Source of the DNA: Actinoplanes cyaneus
GTDB taxonomy: Bacteria > Actinomycetota > Actinomycetes > Mycobacteriales > Micromonosporaceae
NCBI RefSeq assembly: GCF_016862095.1
Contig: NZ_BOMH01000007.1
Location: 406,735 to 470,734 of the forward strand
Reading direction: 5' to 3'
DNA length: 64,000 nt
The translations under genes were made by a program, and so were the position numbers. The notes below the pieces were generated by a model. That model worked only from the letters and a program-made list of their open reading frames with translations, was not told the DNA's origin and did not search any database. Each line of letters begins with the position of its first letter. Position 1 is the first letter of the stretch. Below, in pieces: positions 1 through 8,450 of the stretch.

Positions 1-948
1 GTCGCGGTCTCCGTCCCGGCCATGAGCGACAAGGACGAGGAGGACCTGCGCTTCGCCCTGAAGCTCGGCGTCGACCTGGTCGCGCTCTCGTTCGTCCGCT
101 CGCCGGAGGACATCAAGATGGTCCACTCGGTGATGGATGAGGAGGGTCGTCGCGTCCCGGTCATCGCCAAGGTGGAGAAGCCGGAGGCGGTCGACCACCT
201 CGAGGCGATCGTGCTGGCCTTCGACGGCGTCATGGTGGCCCGTGGCGACCTGGGCGTCGAGCTCCCGCTGGACCAGGTCCCGCTGGTGCAGAAGCGCGCC
301 GTGCAGCTCTGCCGGGAGAACGCGAAGCCCGTCATCGTCGCGACCCAGATGCTCGACTCCATGATCGAGAACTCGCGCCCGACCCGCGCCGAGGCCTCCG
401 ACGTCGCGAACGCGGTGCTCGACGGCGCCGACGCGGTCATGCTCTCGGGCGAGACCTCCGTCGGTAAGTACCCGGTGCTCACGGTCAGCACGATGGCCAA
501 GATCGTCACCACCACCGAGGGTGGCGGCCTGGGCGTGGCCCGGCTGCAGCACGACCCGAAGACGCACGGTGGCGCGCTGACCATCGCCGCCTCGCAGATC
601 GCCCGGAACATCGGCGCCAAGGCGCTGGTCGCGTTCTCGCAGACCGGCGACACCGTGCGCCGCCTCGCGCGTCTGCACTGCGACCTGCCGCTCTACGCGT
701 TCACCCCGGTCGCCGAGGTGCGCAACACGCTGGCGCTGAGCTGGGGCGTCGAGACGTTCCTGACCGACTTCGTCGAGCACACCGACGACATGTTCCGCCA
801 GGTGGACGCGAAGATGCTGGGTCTCGGCCTGGCCAAGCCCGGCGACTACGTGGTCGTCGTGGCCGGCTCCCCGCCGAACGCGCCCGGCTCCACCAACACC
901 CTGCGCGTCCACCAGCTCGGCTCCCTCGTGGACCCCTCCGCCGTATGA
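1..948 (+). CDS. pyk: Pyruvate kinase, 3' part (5' end outside window)
   Basis: Converts phosphoenolpyruvate plus ADP to pyruvate plus ATP in the cytosol, the last step of glycolysis. The frame is open from base 1, so only the C-terminal 315 residues of a protein normally near 475 are present. Family motifs are clear: KVEKPEA, the VARGDLGVELP loop, the ATQMLDSMIENSRPTRAE segment and the MLSGETSVGKYP block, followed by the C-terminal PK domain with SQTGDTVRRLARL. The stop overlaps the start of the downstream thioesterase gene (ATGA), so the two are probably translationally coupled. The same pyk-thioesterase pairing is known from mycobacteria. Confidence 0.97.
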   Translation, partial: VAVSVPAMSDKDEEDLRFALKLGVDLVALSFVRSPEDIKMVHSVMDEEGRRVPVIAKVEKPEAVDHLEAIVLAFDGVMVARGDLGVELPLDQVPLVQKRAVQLCRENAKPVIVATQMLDSMIENSRPTRAEASDVANAVLDGADAVMLSGETSVGKYPVLTVSTMAKIVTTTEGGGLGVARLQHDPKTHGGALTIAASQIARNIGAKALVAFSQTGDTVRRLARLHCDLPLYAFTPVAEVRNTLALSWGVETFLTDFVEHTDDMFRQVDAKMLGLGLAKPGDYVVVVAGSPPNAPGSTNTLRVHQLGSLVDPSAV

Positions 949-1823
949 CGCAGCCCCTGCAGGGCCAGGCCGCCGTCGACCAGCTTCTGGAGATCCTCGA
1001 CCTGAGGCAGGTCGACGCGGCCACCTTCACCGGTGACAGCCCGCAGACCGGTGCCCAGCGCGTGTTCGGCGGCCAGGTCGCCGGGCAGGCGCTGGTCGCC
1101 GCGGGCCGGACGGTCGATCCGGCCCGCACGGTGCACTCGCTCCACGGCTACTTCGTCCGGCCGGGCGATCCGACCGAGCCGATCACGTTCCAGGTGGAGA
1201 ACATCAGGGACGGAAGATCCTTCTCGGTACGGCGTTCCACCGCGAAGCAGCACGGCAAGACGATCTTCTTCATGTCGGCGTCGTTCCAGATCCCCGAGGA
1301 GGGCCTGGATCACCACGAGCCGGCGCCGGAGGGGGTGCCCGCCCCGGAGGACGTCCCCACCATGCGGGACTGGGTGGCGAAGTACCCGAGCCGCCGCACG
1401 GTCTTCAACGCCAGCCCGCAGGCGGTCGACGTGCGGTACCTGGGCCAGCCCGGCTGGGTGCCGCCCGGCGACCGGGACGCCGACCCGCAGCAGCGGGTGT
1501 GGATGCGCATCGACGGCAAGCTGCCCGACGATCCGCTGATCCACGCGTGCGCGCTGACCTACGCGTCCGACCTGTCGCTGCTGGACGCGGTCCTGTCGTA
1601 CCACGGCGAGGTGTGGGGGCCGGGCGGCGTCGTCGGCGCGAGCCTCGACCACGCGCTCTGGTTCCACCGCGACTTCCGGGCCGACGAGTGGTTCCTCTAC
1701 GACAGTGCCAGCCCGTCGGCGAGTCGTGCCCGGGGCCTGGCCAGCGGGCGGATGTTCACCCGGGACGGCCGGCACATCGCCAGCGCCGTCCAGGAGGGCC
1801 TGCTGCGCCGCGTCGGCGCCTGA
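945..1823 (+). CDS. tesB: Acyl-CoA thioesterase II
   Basis: Hydrolyses acyl-CoA to free fatty acid and CoA. The 292-residue double-hotdog protein is full length for TesB. Visible family features are the N-terminal GGQVAGQAL and HSLHGYFVRPGD segments, the RSFSVRRSTAKQ strand, and in the second hotdog LTYASDLSLLD, SLDHALWFHR and AVQEGLLR, which carry the Asp and Gln of the expected Asp-Thr-Gln catalytic set. The ATG lies inside the pyk stop (4-bp overlap), so it needs no promoter of its own. Confidence 0.93.
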   Translation: MTQPLQGQAAVDQLLEILDLRQVDAATFTGDSPQTGAQRVFGGQVAGQALVAAGRTVDPARTVHSLHGYFVRPGDPTEPITFQVENIRDGRSFSVRRSTAKQHGKTIFFMSASFQIPEEGLDHHEPAPEGVPAPEDVPTMRDWVAKYPSRRTVFNASPQAVDVRYLGQPGWVPPGDRDADPQQRVWMRIDGKLPDDPLIHACALTYASDLSLLDAVLSYHGEVWGPGGVVGASLDHALWFHRDFRADEWFLYDSASPSASRARGLASGRMFTRDGRHIASAVQEGLLRRVGA

Positions 1824-2040
1824 CAGCGGCAGGGCCGGCTCCTGACTGCCGGTGGCGTTGCGCGGCAGCGCGTCCAGGAAGATCACGTTGGCAGCGGGCC
1901 GGCGCCCAGCACGGCAGCCGTGTCACGTCGCGAGTCCGGCAAGCCGGAGAAGTCCTGTGGCTCCGCCGATGGTGGGTCCCGGCCTGGCGACCGGCCGGAC
2001 AAACGGATCCACCACCGACGGAGCCGGGGACAGGACTTTC

Positions 2041-3087
2041 CTAGTGACCGCCCGCCGGTCGATCCGGCTTGGCGGCGTTTCCGGCCGGGGTTCCCTCGAT
2101 GCCTTCCGGGCTGTCCGGCACCGGCGGCAGATCCCCGGCGTGCGGCCCCGGGGCGGCGCCCGGCCGCGGCCCGGTGATCCCGGCCTGGGCCAGCATCGCG
2201 TCCAGATCCGCGGTGGTCCGCACTACCCGGTCGTGGAACGACTCGCCGGGCGCCTCCGAACCGTGCGGCACCAAGGCCCCGGCTGACATCGAGGCGCTGG
2301 CTGACAACGAGCCGCCGGCGGGCATCGAAGCGCCGGCGGGCATCGGGGCCCCGGCGGGCATCGGGGTGCCGACCGGCAACGAGGCGCCGACCGGCACCGT
2401 GGTGTCACCCGCCGGCGACGCGGGTGTGCCCGCGTCGCGGGCCCGGTGCCGGGCCGGTTTGCGGGCCTCGAAGTCGGCGTGCCCCGCGGTGTACCCGGTC
2501 AGCCCGGCGGCCCGCTCCGGTGGCAGCTCCAGCACGTCCCGGCCCTTGGCCGCGATCTCCCGCAGCCGCAGCGCGGTGACCAGGTCGGCGACCGCCCGCA
2601 GCACGCCCAGCCCGCCCAGGATGACGATGACGGCCCCGGCGCTGCGGGCGAGAGGCCCGGCGGCGGTGAAGCCCAGCCCGGTCTCCAGCACGCCGACGGT
2701 GACGATCAGGCTCCACACCCGGTCCGTGCCGCGTGTCATCATGCCGACAGCGACGTCCACGGCGCCGCGCACCAGCAGGTACCACCCGATGAGCGACGCC
2801 GTCGTGGTCCAGCCGGCGTCGTCGCTGAGCAGCATGGCAGCGCCGGTCGCGGCGAAGAGCGCGGCGAGGGCGGTGTTGAGCCACCAGGTCCTGGTCCCGG
2901 CGAGTGCGCGCAGGCCCTCGCAGACCGCCCCGAACAGCACGATCGGCCCGGCGACGCCCGCGATCCCGGCCGGCTCGAGTCGCAGCACGCTCCAGCCGAT
3001 GACCAGCCACGCGGCGGCGGCGACCATCAGGAATCCCCACATGCCTCCGCGCGTGGCGGTCAGTGGTGACGAACCGGACCACAACAT
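2041..3087 (-). CDS. HdeD/DUF308-like membrane protein with repeat-containing tail
   Basis: Predicted integral membrane protein of 348 residues, function unknown. The first ~170 residues hold about six hydrophobic helices arranged as short pairs, resembling HdeD-type (DUF308) proteins; a basic stretch (RLREIAAKGR) follows. The C-terminal half is soluble, rich in Pro, Ala and Gly, and contains seven hexapeptide repeats. I chose the ATG at 3087 because GGGAGG stands four bases before it; an in-frame ATG at 3117 has no ribosome site. It is convergent with tesB. The family name rests on helix pattern rather than strong motifs. Confidence 0.65.
   Translation of the reverse strand: MLWSGSSPLTATRGGMWGFLMVAAAAWLVIGWSVLRLEPAGIAGVAGPIVLFGAVCEGLRALAGTRTWWLNTALAALFAATGAAMLLSDDAGWTTTASLIGWYLLVRGAVDVAVGMMTRGTDRVWSLIVTVGVLETGLGFTAAGPLARSAGAVIVILGGLGVLRAVADLVTALRLREIAAKGRDVLELPPERAAGLTGYTAGHADFEARKPARHRARDAGTPASPAGDTTVPVGASLPVGTPMPAGAPMPAGASMPAGGSLSASASMSAGALVPHGSEAPGESFHDRVVRTTADLDAMLAQAGITGPRPGAAPGPHAGDLPPVPDSPEGIEGTPAGNAAKPDRPAGGH
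2269..2394 (-). repeat. Seven in-frame 18-bp repeats (hexapeptide PxGxxM type)
   Basis: Inside the tail of the HdeD-like gene, 42 residues read as seven hexapeptides: PVGASL, PVGTPM, PAGAPM, PAGASM, PAGGSL, SASASM, SAGALV. The DNA period is 18 bp, and neighbouring units on the plus strand differ at only a few bases, so copy number could change by slippage without breaking the frame. Confidence 0.85.
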
Positions 3088-3446
3088 GAGGCCTCCCGCT
3101 GATGCTGTCCCTGCCATGACAGCACCCGGGGGAGGTGACGATCGGGTGAACGCCGAGATTGCCCGCCCGGTCAGCCGGGAACGACTGTCCGGCAGCCGGG
3201 CATGGCCGGGACGTCAGGCCACCGCGAGGCGATTACGAGTACGCCGTAATGGTCGTACCACAAATGTCGTAATGCTTTTCCCCGGCGCGGCCGAAGGGGC
3301 CTGGCAGGAGCCTCCGCACCAGGTGCAGCGGCACCACGGCGATCACCGCTGACGTCGGTAGATGTTTCCGGCTGATGTGTGCCGTGTCACCGCATGGTCA
3401 ACGGTGAATGGGACGCTCGCCAGGCGGGCCCGCGAGGTGGTATTTG
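3088..3446. other. Intergenic region with candidate operator
   Basis: No convincing gene. It separates the HdeD-like gene (reading left) from the 3' end of the tRNA gene. At 3232-3250 an inverted repeat ATTACG-N7-CGTAAT occurs, and another GTCGTAAT lies about 20 bp further right. This locally AT-rich patch is the most likely promoter/operator for the leftward membrane-protein gene, but no clear -35/-10 pair could be assigned. Confidence 0.4.
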
Positions 3447-3523
3447 TGGTGTCCCCGGTGGGATTCGAACCCACACTGAATGGATTTTGAGTCCATCGAC
3501 TCTGCCGGTTGGTCTACGGGGAC
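3447..3523 (-). tRNA. tRNA-Leu (anticodon CAA), short variable arm
   Basis: The 77-nt cloverleaf reads on the minus strand. The acceptor stem is GTCCCCG/CGGGGAC with discriminator A and an encoded CCA end. The D arm has a three-pair stem GAC/GTC with an 11-nt loop. The anticodon stem ATGGA/TCCAT closes the loop CTCAAAA, which gives CAA, reading UUG. The T arm is GTGGG-TTCGAAT-CCCAC. The D arm looks like a leucine (class II) tRNA, but only about five bases separate the anticodon and T stems, so the long variable arm expected of tRNA-Leu is missing. It lies directly upstream of pdtaR on the opposite strand. Confidence 0.85.
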
Positions 3524-3653
3524 AGGACGGATGGCGGCACCGCGGCAAGCGGTGATGCCAAGCTCAGCGAGAGACAGCCTACCTACTACGCTGAGGAGGG
3601 TGACACCCAGATACCGGGGTGTCGCGTCAGCAGAGGTTGGGGGAAGAGGTTCC

Positions 3654-4268
3654 GTGGCCGACACGCAGGCTGGTGCCGAGCGCAGGCGGGTGCTCATCGC
3701 CGAGGACGAGGCCCTGATCCGGTTGGATCTCGCCGAGATGCTCGTCGAGGAGGGCTACGACGTCGTCGGTGAGGCCGGGGACGGCGAGACCGCCGTCCGG
3801 CTGGCCGAGGAGCTGAAGCCGGACCTGGTGATTCTGGACATCAAGATGCCGATCATGGACGGGCTGGCCGCCGCCGAGCGGATCGCCGGTGGGCGCATCG
3901 CCCCGGTCGTGATCCTCACCGCGTTCAGCCAGCGCGATCTGGTCGAGCGTGCCCGGGCGGCAGGCGCCATGGCGTACCTGGTGAAGCCGTTCCAGAAGTC
4001 GGACCTGGTGCCGGCGATCGAGATCGCACTGTCGCGGTATTCGGAGATCGCCGCGCTGGAGTCCGAGGTCGCCGGCCTGACCGACCGTCTGGAGACGCGG
4101 AAGTCGGTCGAGCGTGCCAAGGGCGAGCTGATGACGAAGTATGCGATGACCGAGCCGCAGGCGTTCAAGTGGATCCAGCGCACGGCGATGGATCACCGCA
4201 TGACGATGCGCGAGGTGGCGGACCGGATCCTCAAGGAGTCCGAGGGTGAGACGCCCGCCGCTGAGTAG
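3654..4268 (+). CDS. pdtaR: ANTAR-domain response regulator (PdtaR type)
   Basis: Two-component response regulator whose output domain binds RNA and antiterminates transcription. Residues 12-125 form the receiver domain: acidic E17/D18, phospho-acceptor D62 in VILDIKMPIMDG, Thr in ILTAFS and Lys in LVKPF. A coiled linker follows, then an ANTAR domain at about 140-195 (ERAKGELMTKYAMTEPQAF, RTAMDHRMTMREVA). Length (204) matches mycobacterial PdtaR. The GTG at 3654 is used because GGGGGAAGAGG precedes it; the reading frame stays open upstream through the tRNA gene but that part is not coding. The 5' leader holds a 7-bp hairpin GACACCC/GGGTGTC (3602-3623). The partner histidine kinase is not nearby. 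Confidence 0.92.
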   Translation: MADTQAGAERRRVLIAEDEALIRLDLAEMLVEEGYDVVGEAGDGETAVRLAEELKPDLVILDIKMPIMDGLAAAERIAGGRIAPVVILTAFSQRDLVERARAAGAMAYLVKPFQKSDLVPAIEIALSRYSEIAALESEVAGLTDRLETRKSVERAKGELMTKYAMTEPQAFKWIQRTAMDHRMTMREVADRILKESEGETPAAE

Positions 4269-4310
4269 CCACCGTTCAGATATTGGCCCTTGACCGTAAG
4301 TTGAGGCTCA

Positions 4311-4326
4311 GTAACGGCTTTGTTAC
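4311..4326. promoter_or_regulatory. Candidate GlnR box upstream of liv operon
   Basis: GTAAC-N6-GTTAC matches the GNNAC-N6-GNNAC form described for the actinobacterial nitrogen regulator GlnR. Its centre lies about 48 bases before the predicted start of transcription given by TATGAT at 4355-4360, a usual position for an activator. Control of branched-chain amino acid uptake by nitrogen supply would fit. The assignment is by motif only. Confidence 0.5.
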
Positions 4327-4330
4327 GGCC

Positions 4331-4360
4331 GACTGTGTGACTCGTCTCTGAAGCTATGAT
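4331..4360 (+). promoter_or_regulatory. Promoter of livHMGF operon
   Basis: TATGAT at 4355-4360 is a near-consensus -10 hexamer. A weak -35 (GACTGT, 4331-4336) stands 18 bases upstream. Transcription would start near 4367, about 55 bases before the livH TTG. The -10 touches the left arm of the inverted repeat at 4359-4394. Confidence 0.5.
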
Positions 4361-4394
4361 CCCCGCCAGTCTTCGCGACATCGCTGGCGGGGAT
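4359..4394. promoter_or_regulatory. Perfect 11-bp inverted repeat at liv transcription start
   Basis: ATCCCCGCCAG and its exact complement CTGGCGGGGAT are separated by 14 bases and followed by TTTCTG. It lies 90 bp after pdtaR and overlaps the predicted livH start point. It could be the pdtaR terminator, an operator straddling the liv promoter, or both. The sequence alone does not decide. Confidence 0.55.
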
Positions 4395-4421
4395 TTCTGC
4401 TGCTAAACACGAGGAGCATCG

Positions 4422-5708
4422 TTGCGTAGAGCCGTGATCATCTTCACGGCCGTTCTCGGATTTGTGTTGATGTCCCTGGGGCTGGGCGCCACGAGCGCTC
4501 TCGCCGCGGGCGAGTCTTTGCAAGGCACGTTGGCCAACGCCGGCCAGCCAGTGGCCGGCGTGAAGATCAACGTTTCCGACGAGAGCGGCACTTCGGCCGG
4601 TACGGCAACCTCCGCCGCGGACGGCAAGTGGTCCGTCGCGGTCAAGGGACCCGGCACCTACAAGGTCGACCTGGACACCACGACGCTCCCGCAGGGCGTG
4701 ACCGTCACGAACGGTCGCCCCAGCCTGACCTTGACCGTCTTCGAGGGCAACGCACGTAACGTGCTGTTCCCTCTCGGCTCGGCCGCCGCGCCGGGGAGCA
4801 AGCCGGCCGAGAGCGAGGCCCCGTCGCAGTTCGACCGGGTGCTCGACCTCATCTACACCGGCATTCATTTCGGCCTGGTCATCGCGCTCGCCGCGCTCGG
4901 CCTGTCGCTGATCTTCGGCACCATGGGCCTGACCAACTTCGCGCACGGTGAGCTGATCACCTTCGGCGCGCTGGGCTGTTTCCTGCTGAACGTCAAGCTC
5001 GGCCTGCCGCTGTGGCTGGCGGCGGTTCTCGCCGTGGTCCTCGGCGCGGGCTTCGGCTGGTTCCAGGACAGGATCTTCTGGGGCTGGCTGCGCAACCGGC
5101 GTACCGGCCTGATCGGCATGATGATCATCTCGATCGGCCTGGCCCTGATGCTGCGCTACATCTACCTGTACTTCTTCGGTGGCGACACCCGGCAGTACGC
5201 GGAGTACGTCGCGCAGCCCGGCATCGACGTCGGCCCGCTGGCGATCGCGCCGAAGAACCTGGTGATGGACGCCGTCGCGATCGTCGTCCTGATCGCGGTG
5301 TCGCTGGCACTGACCAAGACGCGCCTGGGCAAGGCGACCCGCGCGGTGTCGACCAACCCGGCGCTCGCCGCGGCCTCCGGCATCAGCGTCGACGCGATCA
5401 TCCGTCTGGTCTGGACCATCGGCGGCGCGCTGGCCGCGCTCAGCGGCGTGATGCTGGCGCTCTTCCAGGGCGTGAACTACCAGATGGGCTTCCAGGTCCT
5501 GCTCCTGGTCTTCGCCGCGGTCACCCTCGGTGGCCTCGGCACCGCGTTCGGCGCGCTGGTCGGCAGCCTCGTGGTCGGTCTGGCCACGCAGCTCTCGACG
5601 CTGTGGATCCCGACCGAGCTCAAGAACGTCGGCGCCCTGGTGGTGCTGATCGTGATCATCCTGTTCCGGCCACAGGGCATCCTGGGCCGCCGCGAGCGGA
5701 TCGGCTGA
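4422..5708 (+). CDS. livH: Branched-chain amino acid ABC transporter permease LivH with extracytoplasmic N-terminal domain
   Basis: Membrane subunit of a LIV-type importer. Residues 1-29 look like a cleavable signal peptide ending in SALAAG. Residues 30-120 form a beta-rich, carboxypeptidase-regulatory/Ig-like module (GTLANAGQPVAGVKINVSDE ... DGKWSVAV). After a Pro/Ser linker the LivH permease runs from about 140 to 428, with the conserved GTMGLTNFAHGE and LGGLGTAFGALVG segments. At 428 residues it is some 130 longer than ordinary LivH. Start is TTG with GAGGAG five bases upstream. It leads a four-gene operon, with livM 10 bp downstream. Confidence 0.92.
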   Translation: MRRAVIIFTAVLGFVLMSLGLGATSALAAGESLQGTLANAGQPVAGVKINVSDESGTSAGTATSAADGKWSVAVKGPGTYKVDLDTTTLPQGVTVTNGRPSLTLTVFEGNARNVLFPLGSAAAPGSKPAESEAPSQFDRVLDLIYTGIHFGLVIALAALGLSLIFGTMGLTNFAHGELITFGALGCFLLNVKLGLPLWLAAVLAVVLGAGFGWFQDRIFWGWLRNRRTGLIGMMIISIGLALMLRYIYLYFFGGDTRQYAEYVAQPGIDVGPLAIAPKNLVMDAVAIVVLIAVSLALTKTRLGKATRAVSTNPALAAASGISVDAIIRLVWTIGGALAALSGVMLALFQGVNYQMGFQVLLLVFAAVTLGGLGTAFGALVGSLVVGLATQLSTLWIPTELKNVGALVVLIVIILFRPQGILGRRERIG

Positions 5709-5718
5709 GGGGGACACG

Positions 5719-6708
5719 ATGAACTGGGAACTCATCTTCGGCGTCTCGCTGGAGTCACTGTTCAACGCCACCATGATCGCGTACGCGCTGGCCGCGATCG
5801 GCCTGAACGTGCATTTCGGGTACACCGGCCTGCTGAACTTCGGTCAGTCGGCCTTCCTCGGCGTCGCCGCGTACGGCCTGGCGATGGCCGTCGCCACGTT
5901 CGGCGCGCCGTTCTGGCTCGGCCTGGTGATCGGCCTGCTCGGCGCGGTCGTGCTGGCGCTGCTGCTCGGCATCCCCACGCTGCGCCTGCGCGCCGACTAC
6001 CTGGCGATCGTGACGATCGCGGCGGCCGAGATCATCCGCTTGCTGTTCCGCTCGGTCACGCTGAGCGAGTGGACCGGCGGCTCCGACGGTCTCCAGCGGT
6101 TCTCGGACGACTTCTACGCCATGAACCCGTACAGCTCGACCCTGGACCTGGGGATCGTCTCCTGGGACAACCGTGAGCTCTGGGTCATGACGGTCGGCTG
6201 GATCCTGATCGCGGTCTCGCTGGTGGTCGTCTTCCTGGCGATGCGCAGCCCGTGGGGCCGGGTCATCAAGGCCATCCGCGAGGACGAGGACGCGGTCCGC
6301 AGCCTCGGCAAGAACGTCGTGTCGTACAAGATGCAGTCGCTGATCCTCGGTGGCGTGCTCGGCTCGCTGGGCGGCTTCGTGATCGCCCTGAGCAACGCGG
6401 CGGTGCAGCCGGACACCTACGGCACCGAGTTCACGTTCTACGCGTACACCATCGTGATCCTCGGTGGCGCCGCGCGCGTCTTCGGCCCGGTCATCGGTTC
6501 GATGATCTTCTGGTTCCTGCTGGCGTTCATCAACGCGCTGCTGCCCGAGCTGATCAAGAACGGCTACATCCCGACCTGGTTCATGACGCCGACCCAGGCG
6601 GGCGCGGTCGGTTACGTCCTGGTCGGTCTGGGCCTGATCCTCTTGCTGGTCTTCCGTCCGCAGGGCATCTTCGGTGACAAGAAGGAGGTCATGCTCGATG
6701 GCCGATGA
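5719..6708 (+). CDS. livM: Branched-chain amino acid ABC transporter permease LivM
   Basis: Second membrane subunit of the LIV importer, 329 residues with about nine to ten hydrophobic helices. Family signatures are GLNVHFGYTGLLNFGQSAF near the N-terminus, the RADYLAIVTIAAAEIIRL helix, the AIREDEDAVRSLGKNV cytoplasmic loop that docks the ATPases, and LGGAARVFGPVIGS. ATG at 5719 follows GAGGGGGA. Its last 11 bases overlap the livG start. Confidence 0.95.
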   Translation: MNWELIFGVSLESLFNATMIAYALAAIGLNVHFGYTGLLNFGQSAFLGVAAYGLAMAVATFGAPFWLGLVIGLLGAVVLALLLGIPTLRLRADYLAIVTIAAAEIIRLLFRSVTLSEWTGGSDGLQRFSDDFYAMNPYSSTLDLGIVSWDNRELWVMTVGWILIAVSLVVVFLAMRSPWGRVIKAIREDEDAVRSLGKNVVSYKMQSLILGGVLGSLGGFVIALSNAAVQPDTYGTEFTFYAYTIVILGGAARVFGPVIGSMIFWFLLAFINALLPELIKNGYIPTWFMTPTQAGAVGYVLVGLGLILLLVFRPQGIFGDKKEVMLDGR

Positions 6709-7621
6709 CACCACCACCGTGCCGCCCGGCGTGCTGAAGGCGCGTGAGGCGCTCAAGGACGTCCCGCACGAGCCCGGCGCCAAGAAGCAGGACCCGATCC
6801 TGGTCGCCGACTCGGTCGTGCGCCGCTTCGGCGGTCTGACCGCCGTCAACGTGGGCCACGTCGAGATCCAGCGCGGCGCGATCACCGCGCTGATCGGCCC
6901 GAACGGCGCCGGCAAGACCACGTTCTTCAACCTGCTGACCGGCTTCGACCGGCCCGACGAGGGCAAGTGGGAGTTCAACGGCAAGTCGCTCGCCGGGGTG
7001 GCCGCCCACAAGGTGGCCCGCCAGGGCATGGTCCGCACGTTCCAGCTCACCAAGGCGCTGTCGCGGCTTTCGGTGATCGACAACATGCGGCTGGGCGGCA
7101 CCGGTCAGAAGGGCGAGAAGTTCTGGGCGTCCCTGATCCCCGGCATCTGGTCCGGCCAGGAGAAGGAGATCACCGAGCGGGCCGACGAGCTGCTCGCCCG
7201 GTTCAAGCTCGACGCCAAGCGCGAGGACTTCGCCGGCAGCCTCTCCGGCGGCCAGCGCAAGCTCCTGGAGATGGCCCGGGCGCTGATGGTCCAGCCCGAC
7301 ATGGTCATGCTGGACGAGCCGATGGCCGGTGTTAACCCGGCCCTGACGCAGTCGCTGCTCGGGCACGTCAAGAGCCTGCGCGAGGACGGGATGACCGTCC
7401 TGTTCGTCGAGCACGACATGGACATGGTCCGCGACATCAGCGACTGGGTGATCGTGATGGGCCAGGGCCAGGTCATCGCCGAGGGCACGCCGGACACCGT
7501 GATGGCCGACCCGCGGGTGATCGACGCCTACCTGGGCGCCCACCACGACGGCACTCAGCACGACCCCGAGGCCGTCGCGGAAGAAGTTGCCGAAGAGGAG
7601 GGGACGACCGCTGATGACTGA
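6698..7621 (+). CDS. livG: Branched-chain amino acid ABC transporter ATPase LivG
   Basis: One of two nucleotide-binding subunits driving LIV uptake from the cytoplasmic face. Walker A GPNGAGKTT is at 67-75, the ABC signature LSGGQ at 182-186 and Walker B MVMLDEP at 202-208, followed by the LivG-type MAGVNP and the H-loop in FVEHDMDMV. The 307-residue reading starts at the ATG at 6698, nine bases after GAAGGAGG. The N-terminal ~33 residues and an acidic C-terminal tail (EAVAEEVAEEEGTT) extend beyond the core. The tail overlaps the livF start by 8 bp. Confidence 0.95.
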   Translation: MADDTTTVPPGVLKAREALKDVPHEPGAKKQDPILVADSVVRRFGGLTAVNVGHVEIQRGAITALIGPNGAGKTTFFNLLTGFDRPDEGKWEFNGKSLAGVAAHKVARQGMVRTFQLTKALSRLSVIDNMRLGGTGQKGEKFWASLIPGIWSGQEKEITERADELLARFKLDAKREDFAGSLSGGQRKLLEMARALMVQPDMVMLDEPMAGVNPALTQSLLGHVKSLREDGMTVLFVEHDMDMVRDISDWVIVMGQGQVIAEGTPDTVMADPRVIDAYLGAHHDGTQHDPEAVAEEVAEEEGTTADD

Positions 7622-8393
7622 CGAGTCGAGCAACAAGATCGGCGACCGCTCGGAACACCTGGCCGCCTCGGAGGGCGCCCTGGTCCGGGCCGACGACCTG
7701 ACCGCCGGTTACCTCCCGGGCGTCAACATCCTCACCGGCTGTGACCTCTACGCCAAGGACGGCGAGCTGGTCGGCATCATCGGCCCCAACGGCGCCGGTA
7801 AGTCGACCCTGCTCAAGGCCCTCTTCGGCCTGGTCAACATCCGCTCCGGCGACGTGATCCTGCGCGGCGAGAAGATCACCAACCTGAAGGCGAACAAGCT
7901 GGTCGCCAAGGGGATCGGCTTCGTCCCGCAGACCAACAACGTCTTCGGCACCCTCACCATCGAGGAGAACCTCGAGATGGGGACGTTCCTGCGGCCGAAG
8001 CGCTTCAAGGAGCGCTTCGACTTCGTCGCCGAGCTCTTCCCCGCCCTGGGCCAGCGCCGCAAGCAGCGCGCCGGCTCGCTCTCCGGCGGTGAGCGGCAGA
8101 TGGTGGCGATGGGCCGGGCCCTGATGATGGAGCCCAGCGTGCTGCTGCTCGACGAGCCGTCGGCCGGCCTCTCGCCGGCCATGCAGGACGAGGTGTTCTT
8201 CCGCACCAAGCAGATCAACGAGACCGGCGTCACGGTGATCATGGTCGAGCAGAACGCCCGCCGCTGCCTGCAGATCTGCGACCGCGGCTACGTCCTCGAC
8301 CAGGGCCGCAACGCCTACACGGCCTCCGGCCGCGACCTCATGCACGACCCGAAGGTGATCGAGCTCTACCTGGGCACCCTCGCCCGAGCCTGA
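7614..8393 (+). CDS. livF: Branched-chain amino acid ABC transporter ATPase LivF
   Basis: Second ATPase of the LIV importer, 259 residues. Walker A GPNGAGKST is at 57-65, LSGGE at 156-160 and LLLDEP at 177-182, followed by SAGLSP and the H-loop region VEQNARRCL typical of LivF. The ATG at 7614 lies within the last codons of livG behind GAGGAGGGG. Last gene of the operon; a strong hairpin terminator begins 11 bp after the stop. Confidence 0.95.
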   Translation: MTDESSNKIGDRSEHLAASEGALVRADDLTAGYLPGVNILTGCDLYAKDGELVGIIGPNGAGKSTLLKALFGLVNIRSGDVILRGEKITNLKANKLVAKGIGFVPQTNNVFGTLTIEENLEMGTFLRPKRFKERFDFVAELFPALGQRRKQRAGSLSGGERQMVAMGRALMMEPSVLLLDEPSAGLSPAMQDEVFFRTKQINETGVTVIMVEQNARRCLQICDRGYVLDQGRNAYTASGRDLMHDPKVIELYLGTLARA

Positions 8394-8403
8394 CCGCTTT
8401 CGT

Positions 8404-8440
8404 CAGTGGCCCCGGATCGCTCGCCGATCCGGGGCCACTG
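8404..8440 (+). terminator. Terminator of livHMGF
   Basis: A perfect 16-bp stem (CAGTGGCCCCGGATCG and its complement) closes a 5-nt loop just after livF. There is no U-run, as is common in high-GC actinomycetes. Confidence 0.85.
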
Positions 8441-8450
8441 CATTTCCACC

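Noticed and set aside
3480..3653. N-terminal extension of PdtaR
   Set aside because: The frame is open but runs through the tRNA gene and its leader hairpin; GTG 3654 has a ribosome site and gives the family length.
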